Notes under the pieces: model-generated
Told to the model about the DNA's origin: nothing
The model's input: the letters and a program-made list of their open reading frames with translations, nothing else
Database searches by the model: none
Position numbers and translations under genes: made by a program
In this document: in pieces, positions 35,919-45,106 of the stretch
How the letters are laid out: every line of letters begins with the position of its first letter
Position numbering within the stretch: the stretch's first letter is position 1
Source of the DNA: Alteromonas_E sp965248545
GTDB taxonomy: Bacteria; Pseudomonadota; Gammaproteobacteria; Enterobacterales; Alteromonadaceae
Assembly (NCBI GenBank): GCA_965248545.1
Contig: OZ252110.1
Coordinates: 310,001 to 374,000 of the forward strand
Reading direction: 5' to 3'
DNA: 64,000 nt

Positions 35919-35946
35919 CGGCGCTAAAAGCGAGAAAACGCAGGTA

Positions 35947-36219
35947 TTAGTTACACGCGTCTTTAAGTGCTTTACCAGCTTTGAAAGATGGAACTTTCGC
36001 TGCTGCGATTTGAATTGTTTGGCCAGTTTGTGGGTTACGACCACTGCGAGCTGCACGCTCACGAACTGAGAATGTACCAAAACCAACAAGTGCTACTTGA
36101 TCACCATCTTTCAATGCTGCAGTAACAGCGTCCGTGAAAGCGTCTAAAGCACGTCCAGCAGCTGCTTTTGAAATATCTGCGCTAGCAGCAATGGTATCAA
36201 TGAGTTGAGACTTGTTCAC
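35947..36219 (-). CDS. hupB: DNA-binding protein HU-beta
   Basis: 90 residues from GTG 36219, preceded by AAGGGG: NKSQLIDTIAASADISKAAAGRALDAF at the start, VALVGFGTFSVRERAARSGRNPQTG forming the DNA-embracing arms, and VPSFKAGKALKDACN at the end. A longer reading with an extra 29 N-terminal residues is open but has no family support. GTG is also the start of E. coli hupB. Nucleoid protein; located after lon as usual. The C-terminal Cys is uncommon for HU. Confidence 0.97.
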   Translation of the reverse strand: MNKSQLIDTIAASADISKAAAGRALDAFTDAVTAALKDGDQVALVGFGTFSVRERAARSGRNPQTGQTIQIAAAKVPSFKAGKALKDACN

Positions 36220-36435
36220 AATAAGATCCCCTTCGGTTGTTATTTTATTTGTGTGGCAAAACCGTTTTTGCCAAGTGGTTATAACAAGCTTGACGGCTAA
36301 CATCAAGCAACTGTTTACAATTATTTAACTTCTGATGAATCGCTGCCACCCCTTGAGTGGCAAAGGCTTGAAGCGAATACATCCTAAAGGTATCACAACT
36401 TTTTGCTGTTGAAAGCGTTATTCGTTAAAAAATCG

Positions 36436-36482
36436 CAAAAAAAAGCGCCCAACTGTACACTTTTTGTTCAATTGGGCGCTTG
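36436..36482 (-). terminator. Intrinsic terminator of lon
   Basis: The arms AAGCGCCCAA and TTGGGCGCTT (36443-36452 / 36472-36481) pair around a 19-base loop, and on the reverse strand a T-run follows. Confidence 0.88.
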
Positions 36483-36534
36483 TTATCGTTTCTAGGCCTT
36501 TATTGGCGCAGTTTTAACCGCAAACTGGCCATTT

Positions 36535-38892
36535 CTAACTGGCGTTTTTTTCCACAGAAAATGACTCGACTGGCTCTTGAAGCGCAATGTCGAGTACCTC
36601 ATCAATCCAACGAACCGGATGGATGGTTAAATCTTTCTTAACATTTTCTGGGATTTCTTCCAGATCACGCTCGTTCTCATGCGGGATAACAACGGTTTTG
36701 ATGCCACCGCGGTGCGCAGCTAATAGCTTCTCTTTAAGTCCGCCAATAGCGAGTACTTCCCCGCGCAACGTGATCTCACCGGTCATGGCAACATCACACT
36801 TAACAGGGTTCCCCGTTAAGCTAGACACCAAGGCCGTGCACATCCCAATACCAGCACTTGGGCCATCTTTTGGTGTCGCACCTTCTGGCACGTGCACGTG
36901 AATGTCGCGCTTCTCGTGGAAGTCATCGTTGATACGCAATTTATCAGCGCGGCTGCGAACCACTGTCATGGCCGTCTTAATCGACTCTTGCATAACATCA
37001 CCAAGCGAACCGGTGAAGGTCGTTTTGCCTTTACCCACTACCGATGTCGTCTCGATTGTTAATAAATCGCCGCCGACTTGAGTCCACGCCAAGCCAGTAA
37101 CCTGACCAATCTGGTTTTGCTTATCCGCTTTACCATAATCAAAACGTTGCACACCTAAATAGTCTTTCAAGTTTTCCTGGGTCACTACAACCTTGTCTTT
37201 GGATTTACTCAACAAGATGTGTTTAACCGCTTTGCGGCACACTTTTGAGATTTCACGTTCTAAGCTCCGCACACCCGCTTCACGCGTGTAGTAACGAATC
37301 ATGCCCAGAACAGCGGAATCAGTTATTTCTAATTCGCTGTCTTTCAAGCCATTGCGCTCAATCTGTTTGGAGATCAAGTGGCGCTGCGCAATGTTGAGCT
37401 TTTCATCTTCGGTATAACCCGATAGGCGAATCACTTCCATTCGGTCTAAAAGTGGACCAGGAATATTCATGCTGTTTGAGGTTGCCACAAACATGACATC
37501 TGACAAATCGTAATCGACTTCTAGGTAGTGGTCACTGAACGAGCTATTTTGCTCAGGGTCGAGTACTTCGAGTAACGCCGACGACGGGTCGCCGCGCATG
37601 TCAGAAGACATCTTGTCGATTTCATCCAATAAGAACAGTGGGTTTTTAACGCCTACCTTACTCATTTTCTGAATTAATTTACCCGGCATAGAGCCAATGT
37701 AAGTACGGCGGTGACCGCGGATTTCCGCTTCATCACGTACGCCACCCAACGCCATGCGCACGTATTTACGACCGGTCGCTTTGGCAATCGATTGACCCAA
37801 TGAGGTTTTACCAACACCTGGAGGCCCGACTAAACAGAGAATTGGCCCTTTGAGTTTCTTCACGCGTTGTTGTACCGCGAGGTATTCGATAATGCGCTCT
37901 TTGACCTTTTCAAGACCATAGTGATCGGCGTCTAACACCTTTTCTGCTTTCGCTAAGTCTTTCTTCACGGCTGAACGCTTGTGCCAAGGGACACCGGCGA
38001 GCCAATCGATGTAGCTGCGTACAACCGTTGCTTCGGCTGACATCGGCGACATCATCTTCAGCTTTTTAAGTTCTGCATTTGCTTTATCTTTGGCCTCTTC
38101 AGGCATTTTGGCTTCTTCGATTTTCTTGTTCAGTGCTTCGAATTCGTCTGGGGCTTCATCCATCTCACCCAATTCTTTCTGAATCGCTTTCATTTGCTCA
38201 TTCAGATAATACTCGCGCTGGCTTTTCTCCATTTGCTTTTTAACGCGGGTACGGATTTTCTTCTCAACTTGAAGAACGTCAATCTCGCCTTCCATTAATG
38301 CCATCAAGTATTCTAGACGATCGTTTACCGATGACATCTCAAGGACTTTTTGCTTTTCAGCCAACTTCAGCGGCATATGCGCGGCCATGGTGTCGGCCAG
38401 ACGGGCTGCGTCTTCAATCCCATTCAGTGAGGTCAGTACTTCCGGTGGAATTTTCTTGTTCAGCTTCACATAGCCTTCGAATTGAGACACCGCCGAACGA
38501 ATCAAAACCTCTTGCTCACTTTCAGACAGAGGTTGATTTTCGATTTGTGCTACATCGGCAGCAAAATACGGTTCAGTCTTGCTTAAACCCTCTACCTGCC
38601 CGCGGATATTACCTTCCACCAGTACTTTTACGGTGCCGTCGGGTAGCTTCAATAACTGCAGGATTGTGGCAATAGTGCCTACACTGTAGATGTCTTCTTG
38701 TTCAGGCTCATCAACGCCTGCGTCTTTTTGCGCGACTAAAAATATCTGCTTGTCGTTGGCCATGGCCGCGTCGAGACAGCGAATCGATTTTTCGCGGCCG
38801 ACAAATAGCGGGATCACCATGTGTGGATAAACAACTACGTCACGTAGCGCCAATACGGGCATTTCGGTGCGTTGCGATTGCTCTTTGGACAT
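36535..38892 (-). CDS. lon: ATP-dependent protease Lon
   Basis: 785 residues from ATG 38892 (SKEQSQRTEMPVLALRDVVVYPHM), the normal length and start of enterobacterial Lon; an upstream in-frame ATG at 38949 would overlap the promoter. LON substrate domain, coiled coil, AAA+ module with GPPGVGKTS and FLLDEIDKM, and the C-terminal protease with the Ser-Lys dyad in PEGATPKDGPSAG. Degrades misfolded and regulatory proteins in the cytoplasm. It has its own heat-shock-type promoter. Confidence 0.98.
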   Translation of the reverse strand: MSKEQSQRTEMPVLALRDVVVYPHMVIPLFVGREKSIRCLDAAMANDKQIFLVAQKDAGVDEPEQEDIYSVGTIATILQLLKLPDGTVKVLVEGNIRGQVEGLSKTEPYFAADVAQIENQPLSESEQEVLIRSAVSQFEGYVKLNKKIPPEVLTSLNGIEDAARLADTMAAHMPLKLAEKQKVLEMSSVNDRLEYLMALMEGEIDVLQVEKKIRTRVKKQMEKSQREYYLNEQMKAIQKELGEMDEAPDEFEALNKKIEEAKMPEEAKDKANAELKKLKMMSPMSAEATVVRSYIDWLAGVPWHKRSAVKKDLAKAEKVLDADHYGLEKVKERIIEYLAVQQRVKKLKGPILCLVGPPGVGKTSLGQSIAKATGRKYVRMALGGVRDEAEIRGHRRTYIGSMPGKLIQKMSKVGVKNPLFLLDEIDKMSSDMRGDPSSALLEVLDPEQNSSFSDHYLEVDYDLSDVMFVATSNSMNIPGPLLDRMEVIRLSGYTEDEKLNIAQRHLISKQIERNGLKDSELEITDSAVLGMIRYYTREAGVRSLEREISKVCRKAVKHILLSKSKDKVVVTQENLKDYLGVQRFDYGKADKQNQIGQVTGLAWTQVGGDLLTIETTSVVGKGKTTFTGSLGDVMQESIKTAMTVVRSRADKLRINDDFHEKRDIHVHVPEGATPKDGPSAGIGMCTALVSSLTGNPVKCDVAMTGEITLRGEVLAIGGLKEKLLAAHRGGIKTVVIPHENERDLEEIPENVKKDLTIHPVRWIDEVLDIALQEPVESFSVEKNAS

Positions 38893-38921
38893 GCTTTCTC
38901 TCTTGAACTGCGTATCGCGTT

Positions 38922-38950
38922 TATATGGGGTTAGGGTAAGAAAGTTCAAT
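38922..38950 (-). promoter_or_regulatory. Sigma-32 (heat-shock) promoter of lon
   Basis: On the reverse strand ATTGAA (38950-38945), a 14-bp spacer and CCCCATATA (38930-38922) match the RpoH consensus CTTGAA-N13-15-CCCCATNT closely. It lies 30 bp before the lon start. Confidence 0.8.
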
Positions 38951-38982
38951 CACCCTGCCAAGAATTGTTTTTGATATGGCAC

Positions 38983-39013
38983 AAAAAAAGGCCCAAATAG
39001 GGCCTTCTTTTTT
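38983..39013 (-). terminator. Intrinsic terminator of clpX
   Basis: The stem AAGGCCC / GGGCCTT (reverse strand) with a 5-base loop is followed by seven T, just after the clpX stop. Confidence 0.9.
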
Positions 39014-39021
39014 TCCAAGCG

Positions 39022-40296
39022 TTATTCTGATGCCGCTTTTTTGTCTTGTGAATCGTAAATCAAGATGGGTTTTGACTCACCTTTAATCACCGACTCATCA
39101 ATCACGACTTTGCTGACCTCCGTCATCGATGGCAAGTCGTACATGGTATCAAGTAACACCGCTTCTACGATGGAACGTAATCCACGAGCACCGGTCTTGC
39201 GCTGCATTGCTTTGTTTGCAATCGCGTGCAATGCGTCATCACGGAACTCAAGTTCAGTTTCTTCGATCGCGAAGAGCGCACCATACTGTTTGGTAATGGC
39301 ATTCTTCGGTTCACGTAAAATCTGAATAAGTGCATCTTCACTGAGTTCTTCAAGGCTGGTAACAACTGGCAGACGCCCGATGAACTCTGGGATTAGGCCG
39401 TATTTGACCAAATCTTCAGGCTCTACCTTACGGAATAGCTCTGTTAGTTGCTTCTTGTTGTCAGCGTCTTTAACCTTGGCGCCGAAACCAATACCCGTGC
39501 CGGTGTGAGCACGTTGCTCGATGACTTTATCAAGGCCAGCAAATGCACCGCCACAGATAAATAGGATCTTCGACGTATCGACTTGTAAGAACTCTTGCTG
39601 CGGATGCTTACGACCACCTTGTGGTGGTACTGAGGCAATGGTGCCCTCAATCAACTTCAACAGCGCTTGCTGCACACCTTCACCGGATACATCACGTGTG
39701 ATCGATGGGTTGTCAGACTTGCGCGAAATCTTATCGATTTCGTCAATGTAAACAATGCCGCGCTGGGCCTTCTCAACATCGTAGTCGCACTTCTGCAGTA
39801 GCTTCTGAATGATGTTCTCAACATCTTCCCCCACGTAGCCGGCTTCGGTTAGTGTGGTCGCATCGGCCATTGTAAACGGTACATCTAGCAAGCGAGCCAG
39901 AGTCTCGGCTAACAAGGTCTTACCGCTACCGGTTGGGCCAATGAGTAGGATATTACTTTTGCCTAACTCAACGCCTTCGTGCACATCGCCGTTACGCAGG
40001 CGTTTGTAATGGTTATAAACCGCTACAGACAACACCTTTTTGGCATGCTCCTGACCAATGACGTAGTCGTCTAGGTGAGCATGGATTTCATGTGGCTTGG
40101 GTAGTGCGTCCTGTTGTTGCTTAGGCGCAATTTCTTTAATCTCTTCGCGAATGATGTCGTTACACAGCTCAACACATTCGTCACAAATAAATACTGAGGG
40201 ACCTGCGATCAGCTTGCGAACTTCGTGCTGACTTTTCCCACAGAATGAGCAGTACAGTAATTTATTATCACCATCACCGTTTTGCTTGTCTGTCAT
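39022..40296 (-). CDS. clpX: ATP-dependent Clp protease ATPase subunit ClpX
   Basis: 424 residues. An N-terminal zinc-binding domain (YCSFCGK, then FICDECVELC) recognises substrates and adaptors. The AAA+ domain has Walker A GPTGSGKT, Walker B IVYIDEID, the IGFGAK loop that docks ClpP, and sensor residues near KTGARGLRSI. It unfolds tagged proteins and feeds them to ClpP, encoded 59 bp upstream. Confidence 0.98.
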   Translation of the reverse strand: MTDKQNGDGDNKLLYCSFCGKSQHEVRKLIAGPSVFICDECVELCNDIIREEIKEIAPKQQQDALPKPHEIHAHLDDYVIGQEHAKKVLSVAVYNHYKRLRNGDVHEGVELGKSNILLIGPTGSGKTLLAETLARLLDVPFTMADATTLTEAGYVGEDVENIIQKLLQKCDYDVEKAQRGIVYIDEIDKISRKSDNPSITRDVSGEGVQQALLKLIEGTIASVPPQGGRKHPQQEFLQVDTSKILFICGGAFAGLDKVIEQRAHTGTGIGFGAKVKDADNKKQLTELFRKVEPEDLVKYGLIPEFIGRLPVVTSLEELSEDALIQILREPKNAITKQYGALFAIEETELEFRDDALHAIANKAMQRKTGARGLRSIVEAVLLDTMYDLPSMTEVSKVVIDESVIKGESKPILIYDSQDKKAASE

Positions 40297-40355
40297 GTAT
40301 AGATTGCCTCTATGCTTTCCCGGACGATTGCTTCGCCCACTAATATTCTAGTCGA

Positions 40356-40979
40356 TTATGCGCCGATTGCGTCGTCACGACTAGATAGTACTTTATCAAT
40401 TAAACCATATTCCTGAGCTTCCGTCGCACTCAAAAAGTTATCGCGATCGGTATCTTGCGCAACTTTCTCATACGGTTGACCTGTATGCTCAGCCATTAAA
40501 CGGTTCATTTTCTCTTTAATGGACAGGATTTCCTTGGCGTGAATTTCAAAATCAGATGCCTGGCCTTGGAAGCCACCTAAGGGTTGGTGGATCATCACGC
40601 GAGAATTCGGTAAGCAGTAACGTTTGCCTTTCGCGCCACCTGACAACAAGAATGCGCCCATGCTCGCCGCTTGACCAACGCACACTGTGCTAACGTCTGG
40701 CTTGATGAAGTTCATCGTGTCGTAGATTGCCATACCCGCCGTAACAGAACCGCCTGGCGAGTTGATGTAAAGGTAAATGTCTTTTTCAGGATTCTCTGCT
40801 TCTAAGAACAACATCTGCGCAACGATTAAGTTCGCCATGTGATCTTCCACCTGCCCCACTAAGAAAATGACATTTTCTTTCAATAGTCGAGAATAAATGT
40901 CATAGGAACGCTCACCTTTAGAAGTTTGCTCAACAACCATTGGCACTAGCGCATTTGTAGGATCGAAAACGTTATTCAT
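40356..40979 (-). CDS. clpP: ATP-dependent Clp protease proteolytic subunit ClpP
   Basis: 207 residues. The serine protease triad is Ser in GQAASMGAFLLS, His in RVMIHQPLGG and Asp in the QDTDRDNFLSA segment. The N-terminal region (VVEQTSKGERSYDIYSRLL) is typical of ClpP. It forms the tetradecameric chamber used with ClpX. Lies between tig and clpX in the classical operon order. Confidence 0.98.
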   Translation of the reverse strand: MNNVFDPTNALVPMVVEQTSKGERSYDIYSRLLKENVIFLVGQVEDHMANLIVAQMLFLEAENPEKDIYLYINSPGGSVTAGMAIYDTMNFIKPDVSTVCVGQAASMGAFLLSGGAKGKRYCLPNSRVMIHQPLGGFQGQASDFEIHAKEILSIKEKMNRLMAEHTGQPYEKVAQDTDRDNFLSATEAQEYGLIDKVLSSRDDAIGA

Positions 40980-41010
40980 GCAGAAAAGACCTTACTCTTA
41001 AAAAACAGAA

Positions 41011-41042
41011 GAAAAAAAAATGCTCGGAGAGTTCCGAGCATT
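41011..41042 (-). terminator. Intrinsic terminator of tig
   Basis: AATGCTCGGA and TCCGAGCATT pair around a 4-base loop, followed on the reverse strand by a run of T, between tig and clpP. Confidence 0.9.
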
Positions 41043-41084
41043 TAATCAGGTGCAGACTATAAAAGTCAAACAAGAACGTGAGGA

Positions 41085-42389
41085 TTAAGCCTGTTTGTTC
41101 ATGATCTCGTCAAACGCCTTTTTAACTTCTTTCGTTTTGGCGTTTGCCGCGACCCACTCAATCGCTTGTTCTTCTAATGCAACATTGTTCATTTGCTGCA
41201 TCATTTCGTCGTTTGACTTGTAGTACTCGATAACTTCACTTGGATCTTCATACGCTGTTGCCATTGATTCGATCAATGCATCAACGCGATCGCTTTCCAC
41301 TTTAAGCTCTTCTTTCTTGATGATTTCGCCAAGTAGCAAACCAACAGAAACGCGACGCTTAGCGTTGTCCATAAACAAGTCAGCTGGTAGTTCAGGAAGG
41401 TTTTGACCTTGACCCTGCTGCTCGAAACGCTGCTTAGCTTGTTCGCGAAGTGCATTAACTTCTTGGTCAACCAATGCTTGTGGCAAATCGATTTCGTTCT
41501 TCTCAACTAACGCTGAAATAACGTTTTCTTTCAGTTGTGCTTTAAGCGTTTGGTCTAGTTCACGCTGCATGTTTTTCTTAACTTCTTCACGCAATGCGTC
41601 GACGCCGCCTTCAGTTACACCGAATAGTTCTGCGAACTTGTCGTCAACTTTAGGCAATGCTTGACCTTCAACTTTCTTCACTGTGATAGCGAAACTAGCT
41701 GCTTTACCTTTAAGCGCTTCGGCGTGGTAGTCTTCAGGGAACGTAACTTCAGTCACGTGCTCTTCGCCTTTCTTCGCGCCAACCAAGTCTTTTTCGAAAC
41801 CTGGGATCATGCGGTCTTTGCCTAGCTCTAGTGTAAAGTCTTCTGCTTTACCACCTTCGAACTCTTCACCGTCGATAGAACCAACGAAGTCGATAACAAC
41901 ACGGTCATCTTTCTTCGCTTTACGCTTCACTTCTTTCCACTCAGCGTGTTGCTTCTGAAGCGTTTCCATCATGTTGTCTAGATCTTTGTCTGCAATCTCT
42001 ACAACTGGCTTTTCAATCTTCATCTTGTCGATGTCTTTAACTTCAATTTCAGGATAAACCTCAAAAGAAGCTACGAATTCAAAATCTTCGCCGTCTTTGT
42101 CGTTCTTAAGTTCGAACTGTGGGTAACCCGCAGGCGTGATTTTTTCTTGAACGATGGCTTCGTAGAAGTTGCGCTGCATTACATCGCCCGCAATTTCTTG
42201 ACGAACAGCTGTACCAAAGCGCTTCTTGATAACAGATACAGGAACTTTACCTGGGCGGAAACCGTTAATACGTTGTGTTTTCGCCAATTGCTGTAGGCGT
42301 GATTTAACAGCACTGTCAATTGCGTCCGCAGGGACAGTGATAGTAAGACGGCGGTTTAAACCTTCATTCGTCTCAACAGAAACTTGCAT
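41085..42389 (-). CDS. tig: Trigger factor
   Basis: 434 residues. The ribosome-binding N domain holds GFRPGKVPVSVIKKRFG; the FKBP-type prolyl isomerase domain follows (about 150-245: DDRVVIDFVGSIDGEEFEGG, MIPGFEKDLVG); then the long helical C-terminal chaperone arms. It receives nascent chains at the ribosome exit. Downstream are clpP and clpX. Confidence 0.97.
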   Translation of the reverse strand: MQVSVETNEGLNRRLTITVPADAIDSAVKSRLQQLAKTQRINGFRPGKVPVSVIKKRFGTAVRQEIAGDVMQRNFYEAIVQEKITPAGYPQFELKNDKDGEDFEFVASFEVYPEIEVKDIDKMKIEKPVVEIADKDLDNMMETLQKQHAEWKEVKRKAKKDDRVVIDFVGSIDGEEFEGGKAEDFTLELGKDRMIPGFEKDLVGAKKGEEHVTEVTFPEDYHAEALKGKAASFAITVKKVEGQALPKVDDKFAELFGVTEGGVDALREEVKKNMQRELDQTLKAQLKENVISALVEKNEIDLPQALVDQEVNALREQAKQRFEQQGQGQNLPELPADLFMDNAKRRVSVGLLLGEIIKKEELKVESDRVDALIESMATAYEDPSEVIEYYKSNDEMMQQMNNVALEEQAIEWVAANAKTKEVKKAFDEIMNKQA

Positions 42390-42626
42390 TGTAATACCTC
42401 AACTGTGCGCCGGATGACGCGCTTCTAATCAGATGTTATTAGCGAGCTAATTTAGCCCCGACATCTTTTGTTATACGCCGCTGTTGCAGGCGTCGGTTAA
42501 AAAAAGACGCGGTAGTATACAGGCTGTAATTTTCAGAGTCGAGATGTAAAACTCAAATTCCTGCGGTAAGGTACTACTTATTTGTAAAACGCGAACTTTG
42601 AGAGGTTCGATAGAGGCAGAAACAGC

Positions 42627-42968
42627 ATGGAAAAAAATCTAGAGTGGGCAGAATTTGAACGCGTTGAGTTACGGGCGGGTACGATTACTGAAGTCGAAGC
42701 ATTCCCCGAAGCAAGAAAACCTGCGTACAAGCTTACGATTGATTTTGGCGATGAGATTGGCAAGCGTCGCTCCAGCGCTCAAATCACTGAGCGCTATCAA
42801 CCAGCAGAGCTGATCGGTAAACAGATCATGGCAGTGGTCAACTTTCCCAACAAGCAAATTGGTCCATTTATGTCGGAGTGCCTAGTGACGGGCTTTTATG
42901 ATGATGATGGCGCAGTTGTACTGGTAACACCAGACACGACTGTTCCCAATGGAGCTAAGCTAGGCTAG
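42627..42968 (+). CDS. csaA: tRNA-binding domain protein CsaA
   Basis: 113 residues of the EMAP/ARC1-type OB-fold: VELRAGTITEVEAFPEARKPAYKLTIDFG, then RRSSAQITERYQPAELIGKQIMAVVNFP and LVTPDTTVPNGAKLG. It matches the bacterial CsaA family, which binds tRNA and has been linked to a chaperone role in export. Single gene, opposite to tig, with a 237-bp divergent promoter region and the tRNA operon behind it. Confidence 0.93.
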   Translation: MEKNLEWAEFERVELRAGTITEVEAFPEARKPAYKLTIDFGDEIGKRRSSAQITERYQPAELIGKQIMAVVNFPNKQIGPFMSECLVTGFYDDDGAVVLVTPDTTVPNGAKLG

Positions 42969-43005
42969 CGCAGCAGACTGCAATGGCTGTGATTATCAAG
43001 AAAAG

Positions 43006-43082
43006 TGGTCGGTGAGATAGGATTTGAACCTACGACCCCTTGGACCCAAACCAAGTGCGCTACCAAGCTGCGCCACTCACCG
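43006..43082 (-). tRNA. tRNA-Pro (anticodon TGG), second copy of the operon
   Basis: 77 nt including encoded CCA. The anticodon loop TTTGGGT sits on a CTTGG/CCAAG stem, and the T-loop is GTTCGAATC. It has the same sequence as the gene at 43572-43648. Last gene of the reverse-strand tRNA operon. Confidence 0.97.
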
Positions 43083-43103
43083 ACAAGAGACTCAATAAAG
43101 AGA

Positions 43104-43188
43104 TGGTGCGGAAGGAGAGACTTGAACTCTCACGCCGTGAAGCACTGGAACCTAAATCCAGCGTGTCTACCAATTCCACCACTTCCGC
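43104..43188 (-). tRNA. tRNA-Leu (anticodon TAG)
   Basis: 85 nt with CCA and the long variable arm of class II tRNAs. The anticodon loop TTTAGGT lies on CTGGA/TCCAG. Confidence 0.97.
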
Positions 43189-43193
43189 AAAAA

Positions 43194-43270
43194 TGGGGTG
43201 GACGATGGGATTTGAACCCACGACAACCGGAATCACAATCCGGGGCTCTACCAACTGAGCTACGCCCACC
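43194..43270 (-). tRNA. tRNA-His (anticodon GTG)
   Basis: 77 nt with CCA. The loop TTGTGAT lies on CCGGA/TCCGG. The extra 5' G (position -1) that marks tRNA-His is encoded at 43270. Confidence 0.97.
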
Positions 43271-43334
43271 ATAATGATGTTGACCATTATAGTCGATTTA
43301 ATCTTGCTTGAACGATTCAATCCATAGTTTTGAA

Positions 43335-43469
43335 CCTTCCGAACTCGCCTATGGCGCCTGCGTGGCAGCCAGCCTCGGCAAGATTCTTCTCATCCTTCCG
43401 AACTCGCCTATGGCGCCTGCGTGGCAGCCAGCCTCGGCAAGATTCTTCTCATCCTTCCGAACCCGCCTA

Positions 43470-43475
<6 letters not shown>
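43335..43475 (-). repeat. 59-bp tandem repeats abutting the tRNA-Arg 3' end
   Basis: Two perfect 59-bp units (43335-43393 and 43394-43452) and a 23-bp partial third (43453-43475, one mismatch). On the transcribed reverse strand each unit contains GCGCCATAGGCG, which at its first occurrence is the CCA end of tRNA-Arg plus its flank. So the tRNA end and trailer were duplicated twice between tRNA-Arg and tRNA-His. This recalls the rtT repeats after E. coli tyrT. Each complete unit also spells ATG plus 13 codons ending at TAG just after GCGCCA. Confidence 0.85.
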
Positions 43476-43546
<71 letters not shown>

Positions 43547-43571
43547 GTAGCGAATCTGTGCAAGATTAAAG

Positions 43572-43648
43572 TGGTCGGTGAGATAGGATTTGAACCTACG
43601 ACCCCTTGGACCCAAACCAAGTGCGCTACCAAGCTGCGCCACTCACCG
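43572..43648 (-). tRNA. tRNA-Pro (anticodon TGG), first copy of the operon
   Basis: 77 nt with CCA, same sequence as the distal tRNA-Pro. First gene after the stable-RNA promoter. Confidence 0.97.
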
Positions 43649-43680
43649 AACCAAGCAAAGGAACTATTCAGTACCTTTAC

Positions 43681-43718
43681 GGGGGGCGCATATTACCGAC
43701 TTGCCTGATTGTCGTCAA
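43681..43718 (-). promoter_or_regulatory. Stable-RNA promoter of the tRNA operon
   Basis: On the reverse strand: TTGACG (43718-43713), a 17-bp spacer, TAATAT (43695-43690), then the GC-only discriminator GCGCCCCCC, the hallmark of stringently controlled tRNA/rRNA promoters. Confidence 0.85.
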
Positions 43719-43836
43719 ACACTTTTATGATTAATTTTATGGTTGCGCAAAATGCCAGCAATTGGGTGGTTTTTTAGGCGCAAAATTAGTCCAAAACACT
43801 GTCACTCAGAGTTGGGATAAGTCTCTTTGCTAAATT

Positions 43837-43941
43837 AAAGGGGCAAAGCCTTTAGACTAGAAAGCTTCGAAATCAGGAATGATTTCGTAGAGCGTACAGG
43901 GATGTATTCACCGCGTCTTTCTAGACTGAAGGCTTTGGCCC
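43837..43941. repeat. 105-bp MITE-like inverted-repeat element, copy 1
   Basis: The ends are inverted repeats: from the left GGGGCAAAGCCTTTAGACTA, from the right GGGCCAAAGCCTTCAGTCTA, continuing into GAAAG in both (about 25 bp). The centre has TCGAAATCAGGAATGATTTCG and GCGTACAGGGATGTATTCAC. No coding capacity. It resembles the short palindromic intergenic elements dispersed in alteromonad genomes. Confidence 0.8.
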
Positions 43942-44030
43942 ATATACTTAAACATCCAACGACTCTCACCAAAGCCCCTATTACAGTTTGAATGAGACCG
44001 CTAAATACCAATTGCGTAAGGTTCATAGAT

Positions 44031-44135
44031 AAAGGGGCAAAGCCTTTAGGCTAGAAAGCTTCGACATCAGGGATGATTTCGTAGAGCGTACAGGGATGTA
44101 TTCACCGAGTTTTCCTAAACTGAAGGCTTTGGCCC
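44031..44135. repeat. 105-bp MITE-like inverted-repeat element, copy 2
   Basis: Same length and orientation as copy 1, 194 bp further on, with about a dozen differences, several of them in the right arm (CGAGTTTTCCTAAACTGAAG). The 89 bp between copies and the flanks of the 43719-44249 gap hold no gene. Confidence 0.8.
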
Positions 44136-44249
44136 GCTATTCATACCAAATAAAACACCCATTTTTTTAAACATTGACCTAATCGAAACTTGAATCCATC
44201 AACAGTTCCATGGGATCATTTACGTTCTAGCGCAATTAAGAGAAATTTC

Positions 44250-45104
44250 ATGCACGCCCATCGCATTGACGGCAAACTCATCGCCAAACAAGTTCGCAAC
44301 GACGTTGCCCGGTACGTTAGTTCAATAGTGGAAGCCAAAAAACGTCCACCCGGTCTAGCGGTTGTGTTGGTCGGGTCCGACCCCGCTTCACAAGTCTATG
44401 TATCAAACAAAACCAAAGCTTGTGATGAGGTTGGATTCGTATCCAAGTCATTTGACTTGCCTGCGACGACAGAACAAAGCGCATTACTCGAATTGGTTGA
44501 TGAACTGAATGCCGACGACAGCATTGACGGTATTCTAGTTCAGCTACCACTGCCGGCGGGTTTAGACGCCGAAGAGATCCTTGAGCGTATTCACCCACAT
44601 AAAGACGTGGACGGCTTCCATCCCTATAACATAGGTCGACTAGCACAGCGCATCCCTGCGCTGCGTCCTTGTACCCCGAAAGGTATTATGACCATGATCG
44701 AAGCCACAAAACGCCCAATCAAAGGCCTTGATGCCGTGATTGTCGGCGCTTCGAATATTGTCGGACGCCCCATGTCTCTGGAGCTGTTACTTGCTGGTTG
44801 TACCGTAACGACCTGTCACAAATTCACTAAAAACTTACAAGCTCATGTGAGCCGCGCAGATTTACTCGTGGTCGCCGTGGGTAAGCCGAACTTCATTCCG
44901 GGCGAATGGGTGAAACCCGGCGCGATTGTAATTGATGTCGGTATTAACCGTCTTGCTGACGGCCGACTCGTTGGCGATGTAGAATTTGACAAAGCCGCCG
45001 AAGTCGCCGATTGGATCACTCCTGTACCGGGCGGTGTTGGCCCTATGACCGTTGCGAGCTTGATCGCAAATACTCTTGAAGCGTACGTAAAGTTTCACTC
45101 CTAA
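44250..45104 (+). CDS. folD: Bifunctional methylenetetrahydrofolate dehydrogenase/cyclohydrolase
   Basis: 284 residues from ATG 44250 (AAGAGA upstream); an in-frame ATG at 44190 would add 20 residues absent from the family. Signatures: VGSDPASQVYVSNKTKACDEVG with the catalytic Lys, DGILVQLPLPAGLD, DVDGFHPYNIGRL, VIVGASNIVGRPMS for NADP and ITPVPGGVGPMTVA. Interconverts one-carbon folates. The DUF1415 gene follows after 2 bp. Confidence 0.97.
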   Translation: MHAHRIDGKLIAKQVRNDVARYVSSIVEAKKRPPGLAVVLVGSDPASQVYVSNKTKACDEVGFVSKSFDLPATTEQSALLELVDELNADDSIDGILVQLPLPAGLDAEEILERIHPHKDVDGFHPYNIGRLAQRIPALRPCTPKGIMTMIEATKRPIKGLDAVIVGASNIVGRPMSLELLLAGCTVTTCHKFTKNLQAHVSRADLLVVAVGKPNFIPGEWVKPGAIVIDVGINRLADGRLVGDVEFDKAAEVADWITPVPGGVGPMTVASLIANTLEAYVKFHS

Positions 45105-45106
45105 TC

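Noticed and set aside
35947..36306. HU with a 29-residue N-terminal extension
   Set aside because: The GTG at 36219 has a strong ribosome site and gives the invariant 90-residue HU. The extension has no family support.
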